Source: Frankia sp. AiPa1 (GTDB lineage Bacteria; Actinomycetota; Actinomycetes; Frankiales; Frankiaceae). Taken from it: a stretch of DNA of 53,108 bases. Position numbers and translations under genes: made by a program. The stretch covers positions 1 to 53,108 of the forward strand of contig NZ_JALKFZ020000124.1 in NCBI RefSeq assembly GCF_023243075.1. The letters are read 5' to 3'. Position 1 is the stretch's first letter; each line of letters starts with the position of its first letter. Below the pieces are notes generated by a model. It searched no databases. It had not been told where the DNA came from and worked only from the letters and a program-made list of their open reading frames with translations. Below are positions 1 through 8,380 of the stretch, piece after piece.

Positions 1-84
<84 letters not shown>

Positions 85-221
85 ATCCAGGGCCCCTCAT
101 GTCCGTCAGCACCCCATGATCCCGGATCATGCCGAATCCCGCAGAAGACTGTTGAAGGATTTCGGCCCTCAATCCGTACCTACCCTTCGGCACCTTTCCG
201 TAGCCAGGCTGACCCAAGCCA

Positions 222-914
222 ATGTCGCCGCCGTGTCATTCTGTCCAGGTGCACCGACTCTTCGTGGCCGCGCTCGCGCCAAAGCCGGTAGTCGAGGCGT
301 TGGCGGCGGCCATCGAGCCCGCTCGGCGGGCGGCGCCACAGCTGCGGTGGTCCACTCCCGCCTGGTGGCATGTGACGCTGGCGTTCCTCGGGCCGGTGGC
401 GGACGAGATCCGTCCCGAGCTTGACGCCCGGCTTGCCCGGGTGGCCCGCCGGCACCCGCCGATCCTCGTGGTGGTGACCGGCGGCGGCCATTTCGACAAC
501 CGCATCCTGTGGGCCGGCGTCCGCCCGCCCACCTCGGCGGACCAGCCCGTCCTGGCGGACCAGCCCGCCGCGGCAGGCGAGCCCGCCGCGGCGGATCGGC
601 TCGATCAGCCCCGCCGGCCCCGCTCGGCGGATGACGGGGCACTGACGGCGCTGGCGGCCGGGGTGCGGCGGGCGGCGCGGCGGGCCGGCGCCACATCGGC
701 GGACACCCGTCCACTGCGAGCCCACCTGACCCTCGCCCGGGCCCGGGCGAGCCGGCGGGAGGACCTTGCCCCCCTGGCCATGACACTGCGAGAGACCATC
801 GGGACGTTGCCCTGGACGATCGACCGCCTGTCGCTGATCAGCAGCGTCGACAGCTCGCCGGGTCACGCGCCCACCTATGTGGAACAGGCCGCCTGGCCCC
901 TGCACCCCCGCTGA
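222..914 (+). CDS. thpR: RNA 2',3'-cyclic phosphodiesterase (2'-5' RNA ligase fold)
   Basis: A 230-residue member of the 2H phosphoesterase superfamily. Both signature HxTx motifs are visible: HVTL at about residue 50 (within HVTLAFLG) and HLTL at about residue 168. These two histidines form the active site that hydrolyses 2',3'-cyclic phosphodiester ends of RNA; the family was first described as a 2'-5' RNA ligase. Between the motifs, at roughly residues 105-140, sits a low-complexity Ala/Asp/Pro insert with repeated ADQP-like units that is absent from compact family members and may be a flexible loop. The gene stands alone, with about 110 bases to the convergent regulator gene. The ATG at 222 is used; GTG at 249, just before the first conserved strand, is a possible alternative. 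Confidence 0.85.
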   Translation: MSPPCHSVQVHRLFVAALAPKPVVEALAAAIEPARRAAPQLRWSTPAWWHVTLAFLGPVADEIRPELDARLARVARRHPPILVVVTGGGHFDNRILWAGVRPPTSADQPVLADQPAAAGEPAAADRLDQPRRPRSADDGALTALAAGVRRAARRAGATSADTRPLRAHLTLARARASRREDLAPLAMTLRETIGTLPWTIDRLSLISSVDSSPGHAPTYVEQAAWPLHPR

Positions 915-1027
915 CCCGCCAGCCGCGGCGGCTGACCCGCTGTGCGCGGGGCGCCCACCCCGCGCGTCGATCCCGAACCAGCCGGCAGGGCGCCCCGGCC
1001 GACCGACCGGGCTCGGCGTGGGACGGC

Positions 1028-1588
1028 CTACCCGATGACGGGCTCGAGTGGACGGTAGCGGTATCCGACGCGGCGGACGGTCTCGATGCGAAAGCGGTAC
1101 TCGGGACCCAGCTTGCGGCGCAGCCGGGTGACGAGAACATCGACGGTACGCGGGTCGGGTGCCGTCTGGTCGTCCGGACGGTGCCCCCATACCGAGGACA
1201 GCAGTGCCTGACGGCTGTGGGCCGTGCCCGGGTGGTGGACGAAGAAGTCCAGCACCTCGAACTCCAGGTAGGTCAGTGCCAGCGCCCGCCCGTCCACGGT
1301 GGCGAGCCAGGCGCTGCGGTCGGTCCACAGGCCCCGACGGGGCGGCGTGGGGACGGGCTGCACGGTGCGGATGGGCTGCGTCGTGCGGATGGGCTGGGCG
1401 GTTCGGGTGGGCTGGGTGATGCGAGCCGGCTGCGCGGGCCGGGAGGGTGCGACACCGATCCGTGACTGGATCGGCAGCCTGGACACGGGCTGACGGTGCA
1501 GGGTCGTGGCCGCGTCCGCCGGACGCGGCGGAACGGACGTCGCGAGGCGGGGGGTCCGGTGTGGCAGGGCAGTGCTCTGCGGGGGCAT
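1028..1588 (-). CDS. Receiver-less OmpR/PhoB-type winged-helix regulator
   Basis: A 186-residue protein whose C-terminal half (about residues 95-182) is a trans_reg_C winged helix: LTYLEFEVLDFFVHHPG, then the recognition-helix segment VDVLVTRLRRKLG and the wing RRVGYRYRP. The N-terminal half has no phosphoacceptor receiver domain. It is instead a Pro/Arg/Thr-rich stretch with repeated QPxRT units (about residues 55-80), encoded by imperfect 18-base repeats around 1358-1440. It therefore probably binds DNA without classical two-component phosphorylation; no kinase gene is adjacent. It converges on the phosphodiesterase gene. The ATG at 1588 has only a weak purine-rich site upstream, so the true start could be internal. 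Confidence 0.8.
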   Translation of the reverse strand: MPPQSTALPHRTPRLATSVPPRPADAATTLHRQPVSRLPIQSRIGVAPSRPAQPARITQPTRTAQPIRTTQPIRTVQPVPTPPRRGLWTDRSAWLATVDGRALALTYLEFEVLDFFVHHPGTAHSRQALLSSVWGHRPDDQTAPDPRTVDVLVTRLRRKLGPEYRFRIETVRRVGYRYRPLEPVIG

Positions 1589-2193
1589 GCTGGCCTTTCG
1601 GTCAGTGGCGGTGTTCCGGCCACCGAAGTCGGATGACGACGGGCCGGAGGGCGGTCAGAGGGCCGGACAAGCCCTGCCCGCATGTACCGCGATGCCCCGC
1701 CGTTTCCGGGTCCCGGATGCTGTCCTCCCCAAGGTCGGCTGGACCGGATCCACGATCATCGGTTCCGGGTCATCGAGGGGGAGAGCGTCCGTGACGGGGT
1801 GCTGTCGACCTGCGGGCGTCGGCTCGGGACCGGTGAGGCGGACCGACAGCACGGGCCGGCAGTTCAGAACTGGCCAGGGCGGGAGCGGCGGATGCGGCGC
1901 GCGGAGACGTCGGCCGGGAAAGCGCGTCGGCGGTCGACAGTCGACTCCGGGCCGCGAGGGCGACGGAGCCGAACCGAGGAGGGCCGGCGGGGAATCAGCC
2001 GGCCGGACAGGCAGCCGAGGCGACGCGGAGCAGATCGATATAGCTCCGGGTGACCAGCATCAGCCGCTTCAACACAAGAGCAACGGAAGCACACGTTATC
2101 GATCGCCGCCAGGGAGATTGGATGTGACTTGATTCACGTGGCAAACATTGCTGTCTTGTGATCGCGTAACCCCGATCGGGTACCCTCGCCGAA
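1589..2193. other. Intergenic region, no gene seen
   Basis: About 600 bases between the divergently transcribed winged-helix gene and the DUF2530 gene. No reading frame here has recognisable protein similarity. The last 80 bases are less GC-rich and probably carry the promoter of the DUF2530 gene, but no -35/-10 pair can be assigned with confidence. Confidence 0.6.
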
Positions 2194-2646
2194 GTGAGCG
2201 CGTCCGCCAGCAGCGATCCGGCCACCAGCGACCCGGCCTCGTCCGGCCTGCCCACAAGCGGTCCGACCAGGGACGAGGCTGCGGGGCGGGGCGTGGCGGC
2301 GCCGAACGCGGTGCAGCCGGGCACCGCTCGAGCGGGTGCGGCGCAGAGCGGTACGCCGGCGGACCCGGAACCCCCTGAGCCGCTGCCCTACGACGGCGTC
2401 GCCTCGGTGGCCGTCGGCACGGTGCTGTGGGGGATCGCCGCGGTCGTCCTGTCGTTCATGGTCGGGGATCTGCGCGACGACGGCCATCTGTGGTGGTTGG
2501 CGACGGCGCTGTGCGGATTCGGTCTGGGCCTGTTGGGCCTGTGGGTCGTCATCCGGCGGCGTCATCGCCTGCGGTCCGCCGGCCCCGGGGCCGGACCCGA
2601 TCAGTCGGATCAGGTTTCGTCGAGGTCGTCCTCCGCGGCGCGGTAG
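2194..2646 (+). CDS. DUF2530 small membrane protein
   Basis: A 150-residue protein starting at GTG 2194. The first 60 residues are low-complexity (Ser/Ala/Pro/Gly). They are followed by two predicted transmembrane helices (about residues 68-90, AVGTVLWGIAAVVLSFMVG, and 97-118, LWWLATALCGFGLGLLGLWV) and a basic RRRHR segment, suggesting a cytosolic C-terminus. This is the DUF2530 layout, an actinobacterial family of unknown function. Its 3' end overlaps the end of the convergent sacsin-type gene by 37 bases, so the two stop regions are antisense to each other. Confidence 0.8.
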   Translation: MSASASSDPATSDPASSGLPTSGPTRDEAAGRGVAAPNAVQPGTARAGAAQSGTPADPEPPEPLPYDGVASVAVGTVLWGIAAVVLSFMVGDLRDDGHLWWLATALCGFGLGLLGLWVVIRRRHRLRSAGPGAGPDQSDQVSSRSSSAAR

Positions 2647-5600
2647 GTCGCCCCAGCCGGGTCGCGCAGTTCCGCGGCGAGCGCATGGCGTCGGTCCCAC
2701 TGCCCACTGCGCCAGGCCAGCGCCCGGGCCAGCGCGTCCGGCCCCGCCTCGGCGTCGACGTGGATCTCTCCGCCGATGCCTCCGACCACCCGCCAGGGTG
2801 CCTGGACCGGCCGTCCGGACAGGTCCGTGACGAGCAATGGGCGGTGCACGTGGTACGGCGTGCCGTCCGGCGCGTGCGCGAGTTCGCCCTGGCGCGCGGC
2901 GTCGGCCACCACCCCGCCCCCAGCGGCCTCGCCGCCGACCACTTCGCCGCCGACCACTTCGCCGGCCAGCGGCACGCCGAGGACGTGCGCCGCCTCGGCC
3001 GCCCGGTCCAGCGGCAGGCGCAGGGCCCCGCGTCCGGCGAGCAGACCCAGCATGTCCGGCGCGTCCACGACGATGGCCTGGTCGCCGGGCAGCACGCCCC
3101 GCGCGGTGCGCACCGTCAGCGGAGGATCGAACCGGTCGGCGCCGGCGGTCCGGTCGGGTGCGGCGAGCATCCTGGCGACGGCATCGACGGCGGCGATGTA
3201 AAGGACGCGTGCCGCCGGCCACGGGACATCCCGTTCGTCGTCGCCGAGCCGGTCGAGCAGGTCCATGACCGCGCCCAGATCACCGAGGACGTCGTCGAGG
3301 GTCTGCCGGGCGCCAAGGTGACGCAGGAACGCGTCGTCCACCCCCGGCAGCGGCGCGACCGGCGCGAACAGGCCGGTGAGCAGCGGGTCAGCCCCCGGCA
3401 GCAGCAGCTCACGGGGTGGCAGCAGGTCACCTCCGGCCACCGGCAGGACGGCGTGCCGAGCCAGCCACCAGCGGGTATACGACGGTTCCGGCGTGAACAC
3501 GACCTCCCGCAGCGGCGGCTGGGCGAGCTGGGCAAGCGCCTGCGGCCAGGCCTCCTCGTCGACGAGCTCGAGATCACGGACGGCCGCGAAGACGCCGATC
3601 ATCGCTGGCGCGGGCGGGCCGCCGGCCGGTGGACGGCGCAGGTTGTCGGACGCCGCGGCCAAGGCCGAGGCGGCGGCGCCATGGTCGCCGTCGGCGACAT
3701 CGTCGACCCATACGTCGCTGTCATGGAGGTCGAGCAGGATCTGTTCGTCCGCGTCGAGGGGCAGGTCGTAGGCATGCAGAACGCCAAAGGCGTGCAGGAC
3801 GCCGACCCGTTCCAGTACCTCCGTCGGCCAGGCCCGGACGATGGCGGGATCAAGTGTCGCGAACGGTGCCTCCTCGGCGAGCACCTGGTCCAGCGGCCCG
3901 CCGCCGATGAGCAGCTCGCCGGCCGCAGCGAACTCGCGGGGCAGGGCAGGCTCGTCGTCATCGTCAGGCGGGTCGAGGCGGTCGTCCGCCGTCGGCAGCA
4001 GCAGATCCTCGAGCCAGACGAGACCGGCCGAGCCCTCCTCCCCGGCGTCGCGGACAAGCGCGAGCACCGCTCCCGCCAGGGCCAGGAGATCATCCGGATG
4101 ATCGTCGGGATCGGCGTCGAGAACCGCCTCGCGCACCGCCGGGTCGCGCAGCACCCCGGCCGGAGTGCCCTCGCCCGCGCCCAGGGTGCGCAGCGCGTCG
4201 CGGGCCGACCCGGCGCACGCGTCAGGGTGGATCACCCGCAGCGGCAGACCCGAGCGGATGAGCGCGACGACGTCGAGGTCTGCCGTGGGCAGCAGCGTCC
4301 CCCGCGGGCCGGTGACCATCCGCGTGCCCAGGCCGGCGGGGTCGGCGGGGCCGGCGGCCTTGGTGGCCGAGCCGGGGAGGTCGTCGTCGGGGAGTTCGGC
4401 GAGAGGCACGGGCAACGCGCCCAGCGCGTCACGGTCGGGCGCATCCACCAGCAGTGGGTACAGCCGCCCCCACCACTGCGGCGGCCGGGTCAGACCGGTG
4501 AGCAGATCCACCAGTGCGGCGCTGTCCACCCGCCGGACGCCCAGCAGATCCAGCGCCGTGCGCCAGCGCCGCGACGCGTAGACCGCCGGCAGCAGACCGG
4601 GAACCGCCGAGCGCGCACCGTCCGGCTTGTCACTGATGGGTGCGATGTCAGCGGGTGTGATGTCGGTGAGCGCGAGGTCAAGGGGTGCGGCGTTGGTGGA
4701 TTCGACGTTGACGGGTTCGGTGCCCTCCGCAGCGACGCCGGCGGGCTCGGTCAGCAGGGCGGTGACCGGCTCGGTCGCCGAGCCGAGATCGCCCACCAGG
4801 CAGTCCCGGCCGCGCCGGGCACCGGGGAAGAGCGCGGTGTCCGGCAGCAGGCGCAGTAGGCCGTCCCGCAGCCGGCCGTCGACCTCGCCCTGCGGCAGAC
4901 CGGTCGGGACCAGGGCCAGGGCGGCCAGCGGGCCGGGCGCGGACGCACCGTCGTCGTCGGTGCCCGCACCGGCGCCGAGGCGGCGAGCCAACGCCACCAC
5001 GGTCGCGGCGAGCTCGTCGATCAGCCGGTCGCGTAGCGGACCAGGGATCGTGTGCCGCCGCGACGGGTCGAGTGGCAGTTCGACACTGGCCAGAATCGGC
5101 AGGGACAGCGGTTCATCGGTGGGTTGGGGGGCGCGGACCACCTGCGGCACGCCCGACGGCCAGCCGCGGTCGGGCACCATCACCCTGGCGGTGAATGAGG
5201 TCCGGCCACGCTCCTCCACCGGGCGGTCGGCGAGCAGCCGCGCCGGGATGCTGCCGCGCCGGGTGATCCCACGCCAACGTTCGCCGTCCAGATCGGCGAT
5301 CTCGACCCGCTCCACGATGCCTGGATCGTCGACGCCCGGGTCGTCGACATTCGGATCGGCACCGACTGGTTCGTTGCTCGCTGGATCGCGGACGCCCGGA
5401 TCGCCGGCCCCCTGGTCGTGGCCGTCCGAATCAGGTCGGTCGCTCGGGCCGCCGCGAACCCATCGACAGGTCAGGGTTCGTACGTCATCGTCGATGTCGA
5501 CGATGACGTCACCCGGGCCGCCGAGCACCAGCGGGAGTGTCGGGTCGAGCGCGGTGAGCAGCTCGCGGGCGAACGCCGCGGCACTGGCGTCGCGCAGCGG

Positions 5601-6470
5601 CAGCCGGACCACGGTGTCATAACCATCGGGTGGCGGTGGGGCGGTGATCGCGAAGGGCAGCCGGAGGATCGGTACGGCGCCGTCCCGGCGAGCCAGCTCC
5701 TCAGCCAGCGGCGTCCGCGGGCCGGCCGCCGCCCCGGCGCCGACCGCCCGTGTTTCCGTCCGGCCCCCGCCGATTCGATCGTCTCCGGCCCGAACCCCAC
5801 CGATCCCAGCGTCGCGCTCCGCGGCGCCACCGACGAGGTGGGCGCCGAAATTCGTAGCGTCGCTATTCGTTACGTAGTCAAACGTTACGTTGCCCTGTTC
5901 GGCCTCGGCACTCGCCTCTGCCCGGGCCATCACCGCCTCGATGACCCGGCGTTTCGACCAGGCGACGCCGGTCGCCACCGGACCGGTACCGCTGCGCGAA
6001 ACGATCGACGGTTCGTCGGTCACGGCGAGGACGGCGGCGAACCCGGCGCCGAAACGGCCGATCGCCGTCGCCGTCGCATCTCGCTTGGCGGAGGCGCGCA
6101 GGGTGGAAAGCGCCTCGACCCCGGCTGCCGACAGCAACGCTCCGGTGTTCGCGATCTCCAGCAGTCCCCCGGGCCCCATCTCCCACGCCGGCGCGTGGGA
6201 GGCACCCGAGGCGGTCGGCGAGGTCGTCAACCGCAGGCGAACCCGTGCCGGCACCCCGGCCTCGGTGGCCGCGTCGAGGGCGTTCTGCAACAGTTCCACG
6301 ACCAGACGGTCACGGTAGGCGCCGAGCGCCGCGTCCTCCTCCGCGTTGGCGTCCTCCCGGAAGCGCGCCGGCGAGGCCGCCCAGGCATCCAGCACCCGCC
6401 GCCGGATCGCATCCGTCTCGTACCTGTCGGCCGAGAGCTCGATGATCTGGGTCGTGTCGGCCTCGCGCAT
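2610..6470 (-). CDS. Sacsin N-terminal ATPase-like (GHKL) large protein
   Basis: A protein of about 1286 residues. The N-terminal 200 residues form a GHKL/HSP90-type ATPase like the sacsin repeat: helix with Asn in the N-box (LVVELLQNALDAA), the G1-type loop as LEIANTGALL rather than canonical DNGxG, and the G2 loop GRFGAGFAAVLAV. The remaining thousand residues have no recognised catalytic motif and are rich in Asp/Pro linkers, for instance DPGVDDPGI repeats. Proteins of this type stand alone in actinobacterial genomes and their role is unknown; chaperone-like ATP-driven clamping is an inference from the fold. ATG 6470 follows GGGAG at good spacing; an in-frame GTG at 6497 is the alternative. 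The gene ends convergently inside the DUF2530 gene. Confidence 0.8.
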   Translation of the reverse strand: MREADTTQIIELSADRYETDAIRRRVLDAWAASPARFREDANAEEDAALGAYRDRLVVELLQNALDAATEAGVPARVRLRLTTSPTASGASHAPAWEMGPGGLLEIANTGALLSAAGVEALSTLRASAKRDATATAIGRFGAGFAAVLAVTDEPSIVSRSGTGPVATGVAWSKRRVIEAVMARAEASAEAEQGNVTFDYVTNSDATNFGAHLVGGAAERDAGIGGVRAGDDRIGGGRTETRAVGAGAAAGPRTPLAEELARRDGAVPILRLPFAITAPPPPDGYDTVVRLPLRDASAAAFARELLTALDPTLPLVLGGPGDVIVDIDDDVRTLTCRWVRGGPSDRPDSDGHDQGAGDPGVRDPASNEPVGADPNVDDPGVDDPGIVERVEIADLDGERWRGITRRGSIPARLLADRPVEERGRTSFTARVMVPDRGWPSGVPQVVRAPQPTDEPLSLPILASVELPLDPSRRHTIPGPLRDRLIDELAATVVALARRLGAGAGTDDDGASAPGPLAALALVPTGLPQGEVDGRLRDGLLRLLPDTALFPGARRGRDCLVGDLGSATEPVTALLTEPAGVAAEGTEPVNVESTNAAPLDLALTDITPADIAPISDKPDGARSAVPGLLPAVYASRRWRTALDLLGVRRVDSAALVDLLTGLTRPPQWWGRLYPLLVDAPDRDALGALPVPLAELPDDDLPGSATKAAGPADPAGLGTRMVTGPRGTLLPTADLDVVALIRSGLPLRVIHPDACAGSARDALRTLGAGEGTPAGVLRDPAVREAVLDADPDDHPDDLLALAGAVLALVRDAGEEGSAGLVWLEDLLLPTADDRLDPPDDDDEPALPREFAAAGELLIGGGPLDQVLAEEAPFATLDPAIVRAWPTEVLERVGVLHAFGVLHAYDLPLDADEQILLDLHDSDVWVDDVADGDHGAAASALAAASDNLRRPPAGGPPAPAMIGVFAAVRDLELVDEEAWPQALAQLAQPPLREVVFTPEPSYTRWWLARHAVLPVAGGDLLPPRELLLPGADPLLTGLFAPVAPLPGVDDAFLRHLGARQTLDDVLGDLGAVMDLLDRLGDDERDVPWPAARVLYIAAVDAVARMLAAPDRTAGADRFDPPLTVRTARGVLPGDQAIVVDAPDMLGLLAGRGALRLPLDRAAEAAHVLGVPLAGEVVGGEVVGGEAAGGGVVADAARQGELAHAPDGTPYHVHRPLLVTDLSGRPVQAPWRVVGGIGGEIHVDAEAGPDALARALAWRSGQWDRRHALAAELRDPAGATYRAAEDDLDET

Positions 6471-6497
6471 GCGGGCTCCCTGGGTCTCGGTGGTCAC

Positions 6498-6952
6498 TTT
6501 GCCCCCATCGCGGTCGCCGAGTCCTGGTGGTTGGGCTCGTGGCGGTCGGCTTCGTGGCCATTGGGGCCGTCGCGGTCAGGGCTGGATCCACGACGGCCGG
6601 GCCCATGGCTCTCGGACCCAGTGCCGTCGGGTCCGTGGCACTCGGGCCCGGTGTTCTCGGACCCGGTGTTCTCGGACGCAGGGCCTGCGGGGATCGGGGA
6701 CACGCCTCCATCCTCGTCTTCCCCGTGACCACACCCCACCGCCGGGCTTGCCGGGCGGGTCGGCGCCCCCCGAGCCAGACCGGGACAAGATCCAAAGAGG
6801 TCGTTGTGGGCGTGTTCGTGTCCGATTTGCCCCCCCGGCGACCTGGTTAGCCGGATCTTGCCCGGCCGTCCAGTGCGGAAGGTGGCGATCTTGAGATCTG
6901 GGCGCGTTCGGGGTGGGATGGGTGAGGTGAGCGTCGATGGACACCTGGGTGA
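6498..6952. other. Divergent intergenic region with short tandem repeats and stem-loop repeat
   Basis: A gap of 455 bases between the divergent sacsin-type and isomerase-fold genes. 6520-6700 is made of imperfect direct repeats (variants of GTTCTCGGACCCG). The dispersed stem-loop repeat lies at 6788-6858. A frame reading leftward into the sacsin-type start gives only a low-complexity peptide and is not accepted as a gene. Confidence 0.6.
6788..6858 (+). repeat. Dispersed stem-loop repeat, copy 1
   Basis: An imperfect 71-base palindrome bounded by AGATCC and GGATCT, with inner paired blocks AGGTCG/CGACCT and GGG/CCC and a central loop containing GTTCGTGTCCGATTTG. Similarity to the other two copies continues about 35 bases past the right end (through CGGAAGGTGGCGATC). 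The copies at 15500-15571 and 33322-33391 lie in the opposite orientation. Confidence 0.85.
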
Positions 6953-7990
6953 GTGGAGTGGAGTGATGTGGTGACCCCGTCCCGTGCTGGCTCTTCGTCT
7001 CGCGGCCGGGCTGCTCGAGGCCTCCGGGACGTGTCCGGCGTGGTGCCCGAACTCGCCGACGCGGTCGTGGCCCAGTGGCTGTTGGTCGTCGGCGCGGTGA
7101 ACGCCCTGCCTGCCGACTCGTTCGCCAAGGCGAGCGGACTGCCCGGTTGGACAGTGGGCGACCTGGTCATGCACGTGGCCCGGTCAGCGGGTGCCCTGAT
7201 AGAGGCGCTCACGCCGACGGATGGCCGCGGGAGGCGGGGCGGTTCCGCTGGGGCGGGGAGGCCGCAGACGCGTCCGGTGTCGGCGATCGACTACCTGACC
7301 GGAACGGGCGCGCGCGCTGAGTCAATCGCTGACGTCGCGCGGGAGCTGTCGGCATCGGTCTCCGGCTCCGGCCCGGTCTCCGGCTCCGGTATGGAACGCG
7401 ATCATCTCGCGACCGAAGTGTCACGAGCGCAGGCGGCCCTCGCCGGGCTGATCGGGCCGACGCGTGGTGCGGTGGCTCCGGACCGGGCTGCCGCGAGCGG
7501 TCGGGTGGCGCGTGACGGGGCAGCCTCTGGCGCCGCGGCGGCGAGTGGTGGGGAGCCGCATGACGGTGGTGGGGGGCCGCCTGACGGCGAGGCGGGCGTG
7601 GACCGGCTGGTCGTGACACCTGGCGGGCCGATGATGCTCGGTGAGTTTCTGCGGACCCGGGTGGTGGAGGCGGTGGTGCATGGGCTGGATCTGGGGGTCA
7701 CACCGTCACGGCCGGCGCTGCGGGTCGCGACCAGGCTGATCGCCGAGCTGTTCGCCGCGCGGGTGCCGGGACACGCGGTGGAGCTACGGGTACCGCCGTT
7801 TGCCGCGGTGCAGGTCGTCGAGGGCCCCCGGCACACCCGCGGCACTCCGCCGAACGTGGTCGAGGCCGGGCCGGTGCCGTTCCTGCTGGTGTGCACCGGA
7901 CGGGTCGACTTCGCCGACGCCGTCGCCGACGGCCGGATCACGGCGAGCGGTGAACGATCCGATATTTCCCCCCATCTTCCGCTACTGTGA
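6953..7990 (+). CDS. Maleylpyruvate isomerase family / DinB-fold mycothiol-dependent protein
   Basis: A 345-residue protein matching the actinobacterial TIGR03083 layout. An N-terminal DinB-like helical bundle carries WTVGDLVMHVARSAGAL and a later LRTRVVEAVVHGLDLG; the histidines in both segments are at the usual metal-ligand positions. A C-terminal SCP2-like part (about residues 250-345) follows. Family members include mycothiol-dependent maleylpyruvate isomerase, but most paralogues have unknown substrates. A Ser/Gly/Ala-rich insert occupies about residues 110-220. GTG 6953 is the first start; several in-frame GTG codons follow and the first 25 residues look dispensable, so the real start may be near 7040. 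It lies upstream of purF and is separated from it by 390 bases. Confidence 0.65.
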   Translation: MEWSDVVTPSRAGSSSRGRAARGLRDVSGVVPELADAVVAQWLLVVGAVNALPADSFAKASGLPGWTVGDLVMHVARSAGALIEALTPTDGRGRRGGSAGAGRPQTRPVSAIDYLTGTGARAESIADVARELSASVSGSGPVSGSGMERDHLATEVSRAQAALAGLIGPTRGAVAPDRAAASGRVARDGAASGAAAASGGEPHDGGGGPPDGEAGVDRLVVTPGGPMMLGEFLRTRVVEAVVHGLDLGVTPSRPALRVATRLIAELFAARVPGHAVELRVPPFAAVQVVEGPRHTRGTPPNVVEAGPVPFLLVCTGRVDFADAVADGRITASGERSDISPHLPLL

Positions 7991-8380
7991 CACATTGATT
8001 GTTGTGATTTTCTCTCACATTCATGGTGCATCCGTAGTTTCAGCGTGCGTCTGGCTGTGACGCTGACCGCTTCTATGCCGGTTGTGGCGGGTATCGGGTC
8101 GCCCACGTCCGGCCGACAGCCGCGTTCGGCCGCAAGCGCCTTCGCACCGTACGTACGGCACCCGACGGATGGCTGACAGCAGACAAACGCGTAGCAAGGG
8201 CCGATGTGGGAGGTCGCTGCTAGCGTGGATGGCGGAAGTCGCCGGGCGAGGCAGCCGGCATGGCAGGGGCCGGTTCCGGTCCGTCCCGCCTCCCCACCGG
8301 TGGACGGGCTGGCGCACACGCGATCCGGTGTGTTGCTCGGATGTTGCTCTCCGGTGTCACTGACCAGTCGAGGAGTCCTG
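7991..8380. promoter_or_regulatory. Upstream region of purF
   Basis: A gap of 390 bases that begins with an unusually AT-rich 60 bases (7988-8045) and carries a perfect 12-bp palindrome CCGTACGTACGG at 8147-8158. No gene is recognised. The AT-rich block is a plausible purF promoter and the palindrome a plausible operator; neither is proven. Confidence 0.4.

Noticed and set aside
2427..4859. Long plus-strand reading frame of 810 codons opposite the sacsin-type gene
   Set aside because: Composition is Arg/Gly/Val/Gln-rich nonsense typical of the antisense frame in very high-GC DNA; the minus strand encodes clear GHKL motifs.
6494..7174. Minus-strand frame ending with a GTGA overlap at the possible GTG start of the sacsin-type gene
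   Set aside because: Translation is low complexity (ENTGSENTGPE-like repeats), crosses the stem-loop repeat and enters the divergent isomerase-fold gene; the sacsin-type gene has a better start at 6470.
8003..8019. TGTGA-N7-TCACA inverted repeat upstream of purF resembling a CRP/cAMP-receptor site
   Set aside because: Spacing is seven rather than six bases and the core is T/C-rich; in an AT-rich block this may be chance. Kept only as part of the purF upstream region.
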